From: Bacteroidota bacterium
GTDB taxonomy: Bacteria > Bacteroidota > Bacteroidia > JAHEXY01
Assembly (NCBI GenBank): GCA_023251875.1
Contig: JAHEXY010000002.1
Coordinates: 62,001 to 126,000, forward strand
Length of the DNA: 64,000 nt
Reading direction: 5' to 3'
A program made the position numbers and the translations under genes. The notes beneath the pieces were generated by a model. The model was not told the DNA's origin. It ran no database searches and saw only the letters and a program-made list of their open reading frames with translations. This document shows, piece by piece, positions 36,271 to 44,904 of this stretch; the first letter of the stretch is position 1; every line of letters begins with the position of its first letter.

Positions 36271-36617
36271 TTTGATAAGGTTTTTTTTAGTTTTAAATGT
36301 TCAGTTTTAATAAAATCTCTTAATGCTATTTATGGTTGTTTAAATTTATTTTCAAATCAATATTTCATTATTAAGTTATTGTCCCTCCTCTGCCATACAA
36401 TCACAAGAGTCGCATTCTAGTAAATTGAAAGTTGATCTTTAAAAAGAGAAAACACGCATAATTCTATTGACTTTAAGCGACTTGCGTTTAACAAAAGTCA
36501 TTTCAAATAAGGATGCGATATTTATTTGTTGTTAATATTGAGCAAAGAAATATCAATACGCCAAATGTTGAAATAGTAAACTAATGAGGTGCGGCTTAGA
36601 GCTTATGAACTACTCCT
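36271..36617. other. 347-bp gap with a block repeated at three neighbouring loci
   Basis: No gene seen. The segment about 36540-36608 (CAAAGAAATATCAATA, then GAAATAGTAAACTAATGAGG, then CTTATGAAC) resembles blocks at 37180-37262, 34550-34636 and 35425-35485, each on the upstream side of a minus-strand gene. Confidence 0.5.
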
Positions 36618-37154
36618 TTACGAAACCTGCTTAGGTGTTTTTCTCTTGAATTTGTGTAATAGATCCATCACGGGTTTTACTTTTTCTTTCACATCTATTT
36701 TCTCACTCACATTAACTTGATTGAATGTTTTATGAAAATATTGTCCGCTTTTGATATTGCCATTTATTGAAAGATTTAGCTCTTTGGTTTGAACAGTAGC
36801 AATAGCCTTAGGAATGTCTACTAATCCTAAATGAGAAAAGCTTGGTTTTACTTCTATAATTTCTTGCACAGAAGAATTGGCAGGAATAACAGTAGCATGC
36901 ATAGTTGCTTTGCCCAATTGAATGTCATTAATGGATACTCCTAAACGAGAGCGAAAAACTTTTACATCAACCGGATTGGGATTTGTAATGGTAACAGGAA
37001 TACCCGCCTTAATTCCACCTAATGAAATTTTAGTAATTTTCATGTCTTTCATTTCAGTTGTTGTTAAGGGTTGTAATTGCATTACTTTACAAGAGTTTAA
37101 TAAAACAGAACTTGTAAGCAGAATAATGGCCATCATTTTTTGTATCGTTTTCAT
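36618..37154 (-). CDS. LEA14-like (water-stress/hypersensitive fold) lipoprotein
   Basis: 178 aa. Lipoprotein signal (MMAIILLTSSVLLNSC). The mature protein has the LEA type 2 signature ISLGGIKAGIPVTITNPNPVDVKVF, with the NPNP turn, followed by beta strands (VIPANSSVQEIIEVKP) and a short helical tail (MDLLHKFKRKTPKQVS). The fold resembles LEA14; the role in bacteria is unproven, possibly envelope stress. A second, decayed copy of the last 16 codons lies at 34637-34689, showing local duplication. Confidence 0.7.
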   Translation of the reverse strand: MKTIQKMMAIILLTSSVLLNSCKVMQLQPLTTTEMKDMKITKISLGGIKAGIPVTITNPNPVDVKVFRSRLGVSINDIQLGKATMHATVIPANSSVQEIIEVKPSFSHLGLVDIPKAIATVQTKELNLSINGNIKSGQYFHKTFNQVNVSEKIDVKEKVKPVMDLLHKFKRKTPKQVS

Positions 37155-37261
37155 AATTAATATTTTTTAATTGTTAGTAATCTTGAAACAAAGAAATAGC
37201 AATAAATTCAATACTGAAATGGTGAACTAAGGAACTGCTGCTTTGGGTTTGTGAAGTGTAG

Positions 37262-37420
37262 GTTTCCTTTCTTTCTTTTGCATGCCCAAAAGAAAGAAAC
37301 AAAGAAAAAGGCACCACGAAAACCAACCATAAGCTTTTGCTTGTCGCACAAACAACCCTACTAAGCCGCAAAACTTACGGTTCGCTCTTTTAGTGGACAT
37401 CTCCGCACTCGTCTAAAAAT
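37262..37420. repeat. intergenic element with a CTTTCTTTTG/CAAAAGAAAG hairpin
   Basis: A perfect 10-bp stem (37271-37280 / 37287-37296, loop CATGCC), followed by AAAAAGGCACCACGAAAACC and GGACATCTCCGCACTCGTC. I recognise the CATGCCCAAAAGAAAGAAAC string as recurrent in Bacteroidota intergenic DNA. A 65-codon frame running through it is probably not a gene. Confidence 0.55.
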
Positions 37421-37531
37421 ATTTATCAATGATTTTATACTGAATTTTTATTTGGGAATATATTTCGTGCGAAAGGAATAATTATTCAAAACTAAATTAC
37501 CCATACAAAACATTATAGAACCTGAAATTTA

Positions 37532-38278
37532 TTATTTAAAAATATTTTTGAGTAGTGCAGAGAACTCTGCTTTTACGGTACGAGAAACTTCTACATGAAC
37601 ACCATCAGCCATTTCGCAAGAGCCTCCGTCTTTTAAGGGAGAATATTTTTTTATGTGTTCTAGATTTACGAGATGAGATTTATGGGTTCGAAAAAAACTT
37701 TCTCCTTCAAGGGCTGTTTGCATTTCTTTTAGGTTACGAGAAATCAATCTGTTTTTTCCATCTGTTGTTATTACTTTGCAATAACTTCCATCGGCTTCAA
37801 TACGGATAATATCAGAAATTTTTATGTACTCAGTGCCTGCAGAAAAAGGTAATCCTACTTTTCCTGATAAGGCTGCTTTAATTTTTTCAAGTTTATCTTG
37901 TGCTGATATATTACCGTTAGCTCGGCTTTCGCTTACTTTATGCACCGCTTTAATAAGTTCAGGGATACTCACAGGTTTTAGCAAATAATCAATGGCATTT
38001 AGTTTAAATGCTTTTATTGCAAACCCATTGTGAGCTGTAATAAAAATGACATCAAAATTACGATTGCCCATTTGTTCTATTAATTCAATGCCGGTCATGT
38101 GGGGCATTTGAATATCAAGGAAAACCAAATCAGGATTTTTTGATTGAATTTCCTTTATCCCATCTATGGCTTTATTGGCGGAGCCTACCACTTCTACTCC
38201 CGGGCAATATTCTTTTAATGCCAATTCAATTGAAGTGATGGCACTTTTTTCATCGTCTATTATTACTGCTTTTATCAT
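37532..38278 (-). CDS. LytTR-family response regulator
   Basis: About 248 aa from the Met in MIKAVIIDDE (an ATG 9 bp upstream is also possible). Receiver domain complete: acidic pair in IIDDEKSA, phospho-Asp in LVFLDIQMPHMTG, Thr in FITAHNG, Lys in DYLLKP. The C-terminal LytTR DNA-binding domain runs from about residue 145 (EYIKISDIIRIEADGSYCKV, then FFRTHKSHLVNLEHIKKY). Paired with the LytS-type kinase just upstream in the same direction (about 190 bp away), so a two-component system. Target genes unknown; the GH3 gene just upstream of the kinase, in the same direction, is a candidate. Confidence 0.92.
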   Translation of the reverse strand: MIKAVIIDDEKSAITSIELALKEYCPGVEVVGSANKAIDGIKEIQSKNPDLVFLDIQMPHMTGIELIEQMGNRNFDVIFITAHNGFAIKAFKLNAIDYLLKPVSIPELIKAVHKVSESRANGNISAQDKLEKIKAALSGKVGLPFSAGTEYIKISDIIRIEADGSYCKVITTDGKNRLISRNLKEMQTALEGESFFRTHKSHLVNLEHIKKYSPLKDGGSCEMADGVHVEVSRTVKAEFSALLKNIFK

Positions 38279-38293
38279 AGGCCTCATTCTTAA

Positions 38294-38316
38294 TCCTTCT
38301 CCATAAGGGAGAAGGA
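38294..38316. repeat. palindrome TCCTTCTCC-ATAAG-GGAGAAGGA
   Basis: Perfect 9-bp stem in the kinase-regulator gap, of the same C-rich/G-rich type as the other dispersed palindromes. A second short hairpin (CCGATA/TATCGG, 38388-38407) lies in the same gap. Confidence 0.7.
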
Positions 38317-38464
38317 ACGTTTGGAATTATTTGTATAAAATATTATTAGAGACAAAGTATAACTAAATTAATCTGTTTTGCTTGATCCCGATACGTTTCA
38401 CTATCGGAATTAGTTCGACTAACAATTTTTGTTTCGCAATAAGGCTCACAAAAATAGAGTCTCA

Positions 38465-40114
38465 CTAATACGCTTCTATTATGGGAATAATCAATTCAAC
38501 TTTTGTTCCGGATGCTAACCCATTTTGATCTTTAAGATCAAAATATTGAACCGTCATTCCAATTTTATTTAATGAATTTAATAGATCCATTCTTTTTTGT
38601 GTAATCTTAGTTCCTAATGATTCGTGATTTTTTTCTTTTTCTTTATTCATGGCCATGGTAGCCTCTCTGCCAATTCCGTTATCTTGGATGGTACAAGTAA
38701 TATGGGTTTCGTTTTTTGTTATGCCAATAGTCAACACTTTTTCTCCTTCTTTATGAAGCAGTCCATGCCAAATGGCATTTTCTACATAGGGTTGCATAAT
38801 CAGCGGAGGAATTTTATATTCAGTAAGGTCTAGATCGTTTTCAATATCCCATATACAATTAAACTTGTTATCAAATCTTTGCTCTTCTAACTCAATGTAT
38901 AATTTCAATACTTCTAATTCCTTTTCAAAAGTGATTAATTGGTGTTGTGAATTTTCAAGCACTTTGCGCATAAGGCCTGCAAATTTTGATAAATAGATAT
39001 TAGCTTTTAATTTATCATTTTGCAAAACAAAACTTTGTATTGAATTTAATGCATTAAAAATAAAGTGAGGATTCATTTGTTTGCGCAATGCGAGTTGCAT
39101 ATAATGATCTAAATCTTCTTTTAATGCTTCCTGTAATTGTTTTGTATAAAGCAAGCTGGCTTCAAGCTCTTTTTTTTGGCTCTCTATTTTTGTGTTTTGA
39201 CTTAGCAATATTTCATTTGTTTTTTTCTTGGCTCTGTATTGTTTAAAAAGTGTGAGCAATAAAAAAACGGCAAGTATTAAAGTAATAGCTATAAGTATAA
39301 TATATTGCTTTTGTTTTTCTATATAGGCTAAGGTTTTTTGAATTTGAGTTCTTTTTTCCTCATCATCAGTAATGAGAGTTTGTATTTCTCCTTGTTTTTT
39401 TTCTAATTCATATTTTGCTTGCAGTTGATTCATTACCATGTTTGTTTTTAATGAGGCCATTGAATCTTGCATTTCAACATATTGTTTATAATAAAGAGAA
39501 GCTTTTTGTATATCTTGTGTTTGCGCATAAGCACGTGCAAGTCCTTTTAATGCATACTCAATCATTTGTGGCGATTGGGCTTCTTTAGCAACACGCAATC
39601 CTTTTTCATAATAATAGGCCGCTTTAGTGGCATTGTTTAAATTCATATACATAGCACCATAGTTAATATATTCAATGGCCATTTTTTCTGTAGCACTTCT
39701 CTTTTCAACATTATCGAGTTCAGTTTGTAATTGCATTTTAGAAACACTATCTGCATTACCTTTTGGATAAGATGTATTTGATCGAGATACAATGCTATCC
39801 GTGGATGTTTTACCCGAAATAACAGTAGTTGCCTGTTGAATGTCATTGTTTACTTCCGTTTTTTTAATGGAATCAGGATTGGATATCATTCCTTTTTCCG
39901 GATTTTCTTTCCCTACTTTAGAATTATATTTAGAGATATATTTTTGAGCTGTTTTAGAATTTTCAAGCTTTTTATAATTATTACCAATTACAGATTTTAT
40001 TTTTGAAATATTGGATGGGGTATTTTTAATTGAATTTAAGGTATCTGGTTTTTGCTGGGCAAATCCAAATAAAATTATTTGACTAATAAATATAATAAGC
40101 AAGCATTTTTTCAT
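38465..40114 (-). CDS. LytS-type sensor histidine kinase with TPR sensor
   Basis: About 549 aa. N-terminal signal/membrane segment, a low-complexity Lys/Ser region to about residue 120, then TPR-like helices (AIEYINYGAMYMNLNNATKA, KGLARAYAQTQDIQKASLYY), one membrane segment (ILIAITLILAVFLLLTLF near 275-295), a coiled coil, and the His_kinase domain with LALRKQMNPHFIFNALNSIQ (phospho-His region). The ATPase part has NAIWHGLLHKEG and QDNGIGREA. This is the common Bacteroidota partner of LytTR regulators. The start at the ATG in MKKCLLIIFISQ is favoured. Confidence 0.9.
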   Translation of the reverse strand: MKKCLLIIFISQIILFGFAQQKPDTLNSIKNTPSNISKIKSVIGNNYKKLENSKTAQKYISKYNSKVGKENPEKGMISNPDSIKKTEVNNDIQQATTVISGKTSTDSIVSRSNTSYPKGNADSVSKMQLQTELDNVEKRSATEKMAIEYINYGAMYMNLNNATKAAYYYEKGLRVAKEAQSPQMIEYALKGLARAYAQTQDIQKASLYYKQYVEMQDSMASLKTNMVMNQLQAKYELEKKQGEIQTLITDDEEKRTQIQKTLAYIEKQKQYIILIAITLILAVFLLLTLFKQYRAKKKTNEILLSQNTKIESQKKELEASLLYTKQLQEALKEDLDHYMQLALRKQMNPHFIFNALNSIQSFVLQNDKLKANIYLSKFAGLMRKVLENSQHQLITFEKELEVLKLYIELEEQRFDNKFNCIWDIENDLDLTEYKIPPLIMQPYVENAIWHGLLHKEGEKVLTIGITKNETHITCTIQDNGIGREATMAMNKEKEKNHESLGTKITQKRMDLLNSLNKIGMTVQYFDLKDQNGLASGTKVELIIPIIEAY

Positions 40115-40155
40115 GTAATGCAATATTCATAATTATCTTGCGATATTACAATCTT

Positions 40156-41655
40156 TCAATCTTTAATATACTTCATCAATTCATCTGCAATTTTTCTATC
40201 GTTTGATAGGCGAGGAATTTTATTTTGTCCGCCCAATTTGCCTTGTGATTTCATGAATTCTATAAACCCATTTTTCTTGATCTTTCGTATTATGAGTGAT
40301 TGTAAAACATTCCCTTTAATTAAATCGCGATAGTAAATATTTTTTTTTTGCATGGCTGCATCCAAATCATTTCTAAAACTTTCTATATTGGGATACTCTT
40401 GAGAAAATTCAATAAACCATTCGTGATAAGGCAAACCTTGTTTTGGATTTACTTGTGGTGCCAAAGTAAATTCGGTTACTTCAATATTATTTTTATTTGC
40501 AACTTCAACCATTGCTGATTCTACTTCTTCGGCAATTATGTGTTCCCCAAATGCTGAAGTATAATGACTAATCCTACCTGTTACTTCAATACGATAAGGG
40601 TTTTTAGAAACAAATTTAATTGTGTCGCCAATTGAATAGCTCCACAAACCTGCATTGGTATTGAGAATAATGGCATAGTTTACTCCCAGCTCAACATCTT
40701 TAAGAGAAATTCTTGTAGGATTAGAATTAAAATATTCATTGGATGGAATAAATTCATAAAACATTCCTGAATTTAATAATAGCAATAATCCTTTTTCTCT
40801 TTCCACATCTTGATAGGCAATAAAACCTTCTGAGGCAGGATATAATTCAATACTATCAATTTTATCTCCAATTGTTTTTTCAAACTTGGCACGATAGGGT
40901 TCAAATTGCACACCACCATAAATGAATAAAGAAAAGTTTGGAAATATTTCTTTGATGGTTTTCTTTCCCGCTTTTTGAAGCGCCTTATCAAAATACATTT
41001 GTACCCAAGAAGGAATACCGCTTATAAGAGCCATATCTTCTTTTATAGTTTCTCCAGCAATAGCATCTACTTTTGTTTCCCAATCTTCAATACAATTGGT
41101 TTTGTAAGATGGCATTTGATTTTTTCTCAAATATTGTGGCACATGATGGTTTACAATTCCAGACAACCTTCCCAAATGTATATTTCCAACTTTACTCAAT
41201 TCCGGACTACCCGAAAGAAAAATCATTTTACCGTTAATGAAATCTGTTTTTCCGGTTCTATGGATATACATTAAAATGGCATTGCGCGCTCCATTAATAT
41301 GATGCGGAATAGATTCTTTTGTAATGGGAATATATTTTGCTCCTGAAGTTGTTCCTGAAGTTTTGCAAAAATAAAGTGGGACATCTTTCCACAACACATT
41401 TTTTTCTCCGGCAATAATTTTTTCTATGTAAGGTTTGTGACCTTCATAATCTCTAATAGGAACTTGTTTTTTAAAATCTTCGTAAGAATTGATTTTATCA
41501 AATTGATGATCTTTTCCAAATAGCGTTTGTTTAGCGGTGTTCACTAAATCCCAGAAAACTTTTTCTTGGGTTTCAATAGGCTTGCTACTCCACTTGTGAA
41601 TGCTACGGGCGACTATATGTGCGAAGGGTTTGCTGAGTGCGGCTTTAATTCCCAT
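40156..41655 (-). CDS. GH3 family acyl-adenylating protein
   Basis: 499 aa matching the GH3/auxin-responsive promoter family of ANL-type acid-amido synthetases: YFCKTSGTTSGAKYIPITKE (P-loop-like ATP motif), YGGVQFEPYRAKFE, ELYPASEGFIAYQD, and VTGRISHYTSAFGEHIIAEE in the C-terminal part. Plant members adenylate auxin or jasmonate and join them to amino acids. Bacterial substrates are unknown. Complete length. Its stop is about 40 bp before the kinase start, so the GH3 gene is upstream of the two-component pair on the same strand. The conserved Gly/Ser motifs are intact. Confidence 0.9.
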   Translation of the reverse strand: MGIKAALSKPFAHIVARSIHKWSSKPIETQEKVFWDLVNTAKQTLFGKDHQFDKINSYEDFKKQVPIRDYEGHKPYIEKIIAGEKNVLWKDVPLYFCKTSGTTSGAKYIPITKESIPHHINGARNAILMYIHRTGKTDFINGKMIFLSGSPELSKVGNIHLGRLSGIVNHHVPQYLRKNQMPSYKTNCIEDWETKVDAIAGETIKEDMALISGIPSWVQMYFDKALQKAGKKTIKEIFPNFSLFIYGGVQFEPYRAKFEKTIGDKIDSIELYPASEGFIAYQDVEREKGLLLLLNSGMFYEFIPSNEYFNSNPTRISLKDVELGVNYAIILNTNAGLWSYSIGDTIKFVSKNPYRIEVTGRISHYTSAFGEHIIAEEVESAMVEVANKNNIEVTEFTLAPQVNPKQGLPYHEWFIEFSQEYPNIESFRNDLDAAMQKKNIYYRDLIKGNVLQSLIIRKIKKNGFIEFMKSQGKLGGQNKIPRLSNDRKIADELMKYIKD

Positions 41656-41691
41656 GTTTTCTTTAGTTCAAAGGTTGAAAAGTTAGAATGT

Positions 41692-41937
41692 TTAAAAGTT
41701 AGGGGAGCTACTACTCAGTTCTATCATTTTGCTGACATCAGCAAAATGATCAGAAACGTGCTCTCCTGCATTTTCACAGGCTTCTTTCGCCTTCTCAATA
41801 GCATTTACAAAATTTCGCCATTGGCTGTATCCAAGAATTTCCTGAAGCTCTCTGGCACTCCAACATTCTATTCCTTTGTATTCATAAGCTGCTTGTTCAA
41901 ATTTTTGCAGCAATTCTGTTATTAATTCTTTTTTCAT
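41692..41937 (-). pseudogene. N-terminal fragment of a DinD-type DNA-damage-inducible protein
   Basis: 81 aa. The sequence ECWSARELQEILGYSQWRNF, then AKEACENAG and DHFADVSKM match the start of DinD family proteins, which are normally about 270-300 aa. After KMI the frame runs into an unrelated SSSSPNF tail and stops just before the GH3 start, so most of the gene is lost. Probably a non-functional remnant, though it could be translated. Confidence 0.75.
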
Positions 41938-41974
41938 AATTTTTTAGTTTTGTTTTTCGCTCGCTTAAAAATTA

Positions 41975-42709
41975 TCAATCCTTAACACAACGGACAGACA
42001 AACCATAACTGTTAGAAAAATAATAGCTATTTAAAGTATCACTATTATAATCTAGACCATAATAACTAGTCATAATAATACCGCTGTTATCATCTTGATC
42101 ATGATGTATAGCTGTATCGATTGCTTTCCCTGAAATCCACCACCAAACTCCAGTATTACCAATTCCGCTAAACTCTTCAAAAAAACTACCATGAAATCCG
42201 CCAGGCAAACCAGCCAAACCGCTTTCATTACTACCATTGCCATTTTGTCCTTCATAGCTATTCCAACCACTTTCGTTTTTCATTTTTTTACCTGCAACAT
42301 CATCTCCTCCTAAATAACTAATCAGCAATCCCCACTCTGAATTATTAGGTATATGCCAGCCTTTAGGGGCTAATCCTCTTGGGTCATTTACCGCATACCA
42401 ATTATAAAGTTTGCCGTATTTTTTTCCTTTTTCAGGGTCATTATCGTAATAGCACCAAGCCGACTTTCCTTCCTCTACTGCTTTTTTCCATTCTTCATTT
42501 GTTTTTGCTTCTGGTATTGTATCTCCGTTTCTAAAAGTGCTTACATCTAAGTTTTTTTCCTCCCAAGTCTGCAAGCCTATTCTTACTCCTTTTATATTAA
42601 TGGTTGTATTATCTTTTTGCATATTAACAACATCTCCCGAATTGCTCCCGCAAGAAAATAAAAACACACAAGCAGCTATTAGTAATATAATTAGTTTTTC
42701 TTTTCTCAT
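41975..42709 (-). CDS. FISUMP-domain lipoprotein
   Basis: 244 aa. Lipoprotein signal with Cys near residue 20 (IAACVFLFSCGSN). The mature part is the Fibrobacter-succinogenes-major-paralogous domain: LQTWEEKNLDVSTFRNGD, then GKLYNWYAVNDPRGLAPKGW, GWHIPNNSEWGLL, and FSNSYGLSVRCVKD at the end. The domain is a common extracellular beta-rich module, also related to the C-type-lectin-like fold. Likely surface-anchored; the ligand is unknown. It sits among truncated genes in an accessory stretch. Confidence 0.8.
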   Translation of the reverse strand: MRKEKLIILLIAACVFLFSCGSNSGDVVNMQKDNTTINIKGVRIGLQTWEEKNLDVSTFRNGDTIPEAKTNEEWKKAVEEGKSAWCYYDNDPEKGKKYGKLYNWYAVNDPRGLAPKGWHIPNNSEWGLLISYLGGDDVAGKKMKNESGWNSYEGQNGNGSNESGLAGLPGGFHGSFFEEFSGIGNTGVWWWISGKAIDTAIHHDQDDNSGIIMTSYYGLDYNSDTLNSYYFSNSYGLSVRCVKD

Positions 42710-42748
42710 GTTCTTTCTTTTTTGATGGTTATTATTGTAATTGTTTTT

Positions 42749-43237
42749 TCACACTTCTATTTGGTAAAAATTTCTCTCTTTCTCATCTTGTATTTTCATA
42801 AGATGGATGTAATGAGTCCAGCTTAGTTGAAAGGAAATATCTGATTTCCGCATCAGTGGTTGGGATTTTGCCTTTGAAGTATTTGGTGATTTCCCAATCA
42901 GTGATTGGGATTTTGTTAGTCCAGTCTTTACGGGTATACGTAAATTATATAGCAAATAAAAATTGCGCATGTATTCAAGATTTGATCTTGAATAACCCTT
43001 TCCAAATTCTTTCGACAAATAAATGCTAATACTCTTAAGTGTTTCTTTTGCGTACTCAGCTCTTTGTTTCCCTTTTTGCTCATGCTCAACAATCATTCTT
43101 CCAATCTCAAAATAGGTAATGAGCATGGTGGTATTAACATTACGCACCACTTGTGCTTGCGCTTGTTGAATAAGCTGTTTAATATTTTGGAGAAGTATTT
43201 TACGTTGAAAAGGTTTGCGCATATCTCTTGAAATCAT
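42749..43237 (-). CDS. truncated DUF1016 / YhcG-type PDDEXK nuclease, N-terminal domain only
   Basis: 162 aa. Residues about 12-100 (LLQNIKQLIQQAQAQVVRNV, then YFEIGRMIVEHEQKGKQRAE and LSKEFGKGYSRSNLEYMRNF) are the DUF1016 N-terminal domain, and the end (WTHYIHLMKIQDEKERNFYQ) is its typical junction to the nuclease domain. Full-length proteins run to about 340 residues; here the frame stops right after that point, so the catalytic PD-(D/E)XK half is missing. The middle carries a local repeat (SQSLIGKSP, KSQPLMRKS). It may be inactive, or a stand-alone binding subunit. Confidence 0.7.
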   Translation of the reverse strand: MISRDMRKPFQRKILLQNIKQLIQQAQAQVVRNVNTTMLITYFEIGRMIVEHEQKGKQRAEYAKETLKSISIYLSKEFGKGYSRSNLEYMRNFYLLYNLRIPVKTGLTKSQSLIGKSPNTSKAKSQPLMRKSDISFQLSWTHYIHLMKIQDEKERNFYQIEV

Positions 43238-43243
43238 TTATAA

Positions 43244-44878
43244 TTAGCAATTCGTCATTAGTAATTTTTTCTTAGTAAGTACTTCAGCAACTTCATTAAG
43301 ATGTTTCGCATTAAAAGTCATATCAGCAATAAGCGCACCTTTTCTTGCAGCACAAACGCCATAATACATATCGCCATAACCTTCTTTGCTATGCGCATCA
43401 GGGTTAATGGAAATCATAACCCCTTTTTCTAATGCATAAGGAATCCATCGCCAATCAATATCTAAACGATAAGGGTGTGCATTCAATTCAATAATTACAT
43501 TGTTGGCTGCACAGGCATCGATTATTTTTTTTGTGTCGAGCGGATAGCCTTCTCGCGAAAGCAATAATCTCCCTGTCATGTGCCCAAGTATAGTTGTATA
43601 TGGATTTTCAATAGCTTTGAGCAAACGAGCAGTTGCTTTTTCTTCGTTCATTTTAAGGTTTTGATGCACAGAAGCAATTACAAAATCAAATTGTTTTAAA
43701 ATTTCTTCTTCATAATCCAAAGAACCATCTCCTAAAATATCGGATTCTATCCCTTTGAAGATTTTGAAGGGAGCGAGCTCTTGATTAAGTTTATCTATTT
43801 CAGCAAATTGTTCAAAAACTCTTTCTGGCTTTAAGCCTTTAGCATACACTGCAGTTTGTGAGTGATCACTAATTCCCAAATATTCATAACCCAACTCTTT
43901 ACAATGTTTGGCCATTTCTTCTAAACTATGTTTGCCATCACTGTATTTTGTATGAACGTGAAAAATACCTTTAAGGTCTTTTAATTCAATTAAAGAAATC
44001 CTCTCTCCTACTTGTTTAGTGGCAGCAGTTTCTCTTAATTCAGGCTCAATGTAATTTAAATTATTCTTCAAATAAATTTCTTCTTCACTTGAACATTCTT
44101 CTAAACCCTTAGTATTTATTTGGGCAATATGCTCGGCACTTCCCGTCAATAAAAATAATTGATGATAAAAATTCTTTCTTTCGCAAATAAAAATTTCATA
44201 CGGAATTCCGTTTGCAGTTTTACCTACTAAAGGAACTATGAAATCACTTCCCCTCTCCTTCGGAGAGGGGCTAGGGGAGAGGTGTATCTCAATTTTTTCA
44301 ATGACCTCACATTTTCTTCTCAATGCTCCACAAAATGAAATAAGTGCCTCAGGATATTTTTCTTTGATGGATTTTATTAATTCATTTCCGGCAAACTCAG
44401 CCGTGGCATAATGAAATTTATTTTTACTTGCCAGTAAAAATTCAATGGCTTGTTTAATTAGCTGTTGTGTTTTTTCTCCAAAACCTTTTATATCAACCAA
44501 GCGGTTTTCGTTACAGGCATAATACAATTCTCCAATTGATTCTATACCTGCTTCCAGCCAAAGCATTCTTCCTTTTTTAGGACCAATGCCTTTTATACCC
44601 AATATTTCAATTACGCCTGCCGGGGTTTTTTCAATCAATTGGTTTAATTCAGTCAATTGACCTGTTGCAATAAGCTCATGAATTTTTGTGGCAATACTTT
44701 TTCCAACACCTTGTATGGCTTCAATTTCCTGTTGTGAAAGAGTTGAAAGCTCTTTTTCGTATTTGTCTAATTTAAATGAAGCATTATTATACGAACCTAC
44801 TTTAAAAGCATTTTCGCCATGTAGTTCCATCAACTTGGCTGTGAATTTTAATGTGTCGGCAATGTCTTCGTTGGTCAT
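43244..44878 (-). CDS. PolX-family protein: HhH + degenerate polymerase domain + PHP phosphoesterase
   Basis: 544 aa. Helix-hairpin-helix segments (LSQQEIEAIQGVGKSIATKI, ILGIKGIGPKKGRMLWLEAG) lead to a PolX-like nucleotidyltransferase core, then a PHP domain with a near-complete set of metal ligands: FHVHTKYSDG, ISDHSQTAV, FKGIESDIL, ASVHQNL, LGHMTGR, and NPDAHSKEG. The polymerase triad is lost: the usual GDIDIL is replaced by EKIEIH and VDL by YEIF, so the PHP nuclease is probably the working part. A palindromic repeat is inserted in frame (residues about 198-210, LSPSPSPKERGS). A role in base-excision-type repair is inferred. Gene start ATG at 44878. Confidence 0.85.
   Translation of the reverse strand: MTNEDIADTLKFTAKLMELHGENAFKVGSYNNASFKLDKYEKELSTLSQQEIEAIQGVGKSIATKIHELIATGQLTELNQLIEKTPAGVIEILGIKGIGPKKGRMLWLEAGIESIGELYYACNENRLVDIKGFGEKTQQLIKQAIEFLLASKNKFHYATAEFAGNELIKSIKEKYPEALISFCGALRRKCEVIEKIEIHLSPSPSPKERGSDFIVPLVGKTANGIPYEIFICERKNFYHQLFLLTGSAEHIAQINTKGLEECSSEEEIYLKNNLNYIEPELRETAATKQVGERISLIELKDLKGIFHVHTKYSDGKHSLEEMAKHCKELGYEYLGISDHSQTAVYAKGLKPERVFEQFAEIDKLNQELAPFKIFKGIESDILGDGSLDYEEEILKQFDFVIASVHQNLKMNEEKATARLLKAIENPYTTILGHMTGRLLLSREGYPLDTKKIIDACAANNVIIELNAHPYRLDIDWRWIPYALEKGVMISINPDAHSKEGYGDMYYGVCAARKGALIADMTFNAKHLNEVAEVLTKKKLLMTNC
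44249..44284. repeat. palindromic repeat inserted in frame in the PolX-like gene
   Basis: CCCCTCTCC (44250-44258) / GGAGAGGGG (44262-44270) with TTC loop, followed by CTAGGGGAGAGGTG. 36 bp is a multiple of 3, so the frame is kept; translated it gives the LSPSPSPKERGS insertion seen at the end of the degenerate polymerase motif. Confidence 0.85.
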
Positions 44879-44904
44879 AATCGTAAATTTTATTCAGAAA
44901 GTTT

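Noticed and set aside
37174-37371. 65-codon minus-strand frame
   Set aside because: It runs through a repeated intergenic element with a 10-bp hairpin; no start context and no family resemblance.
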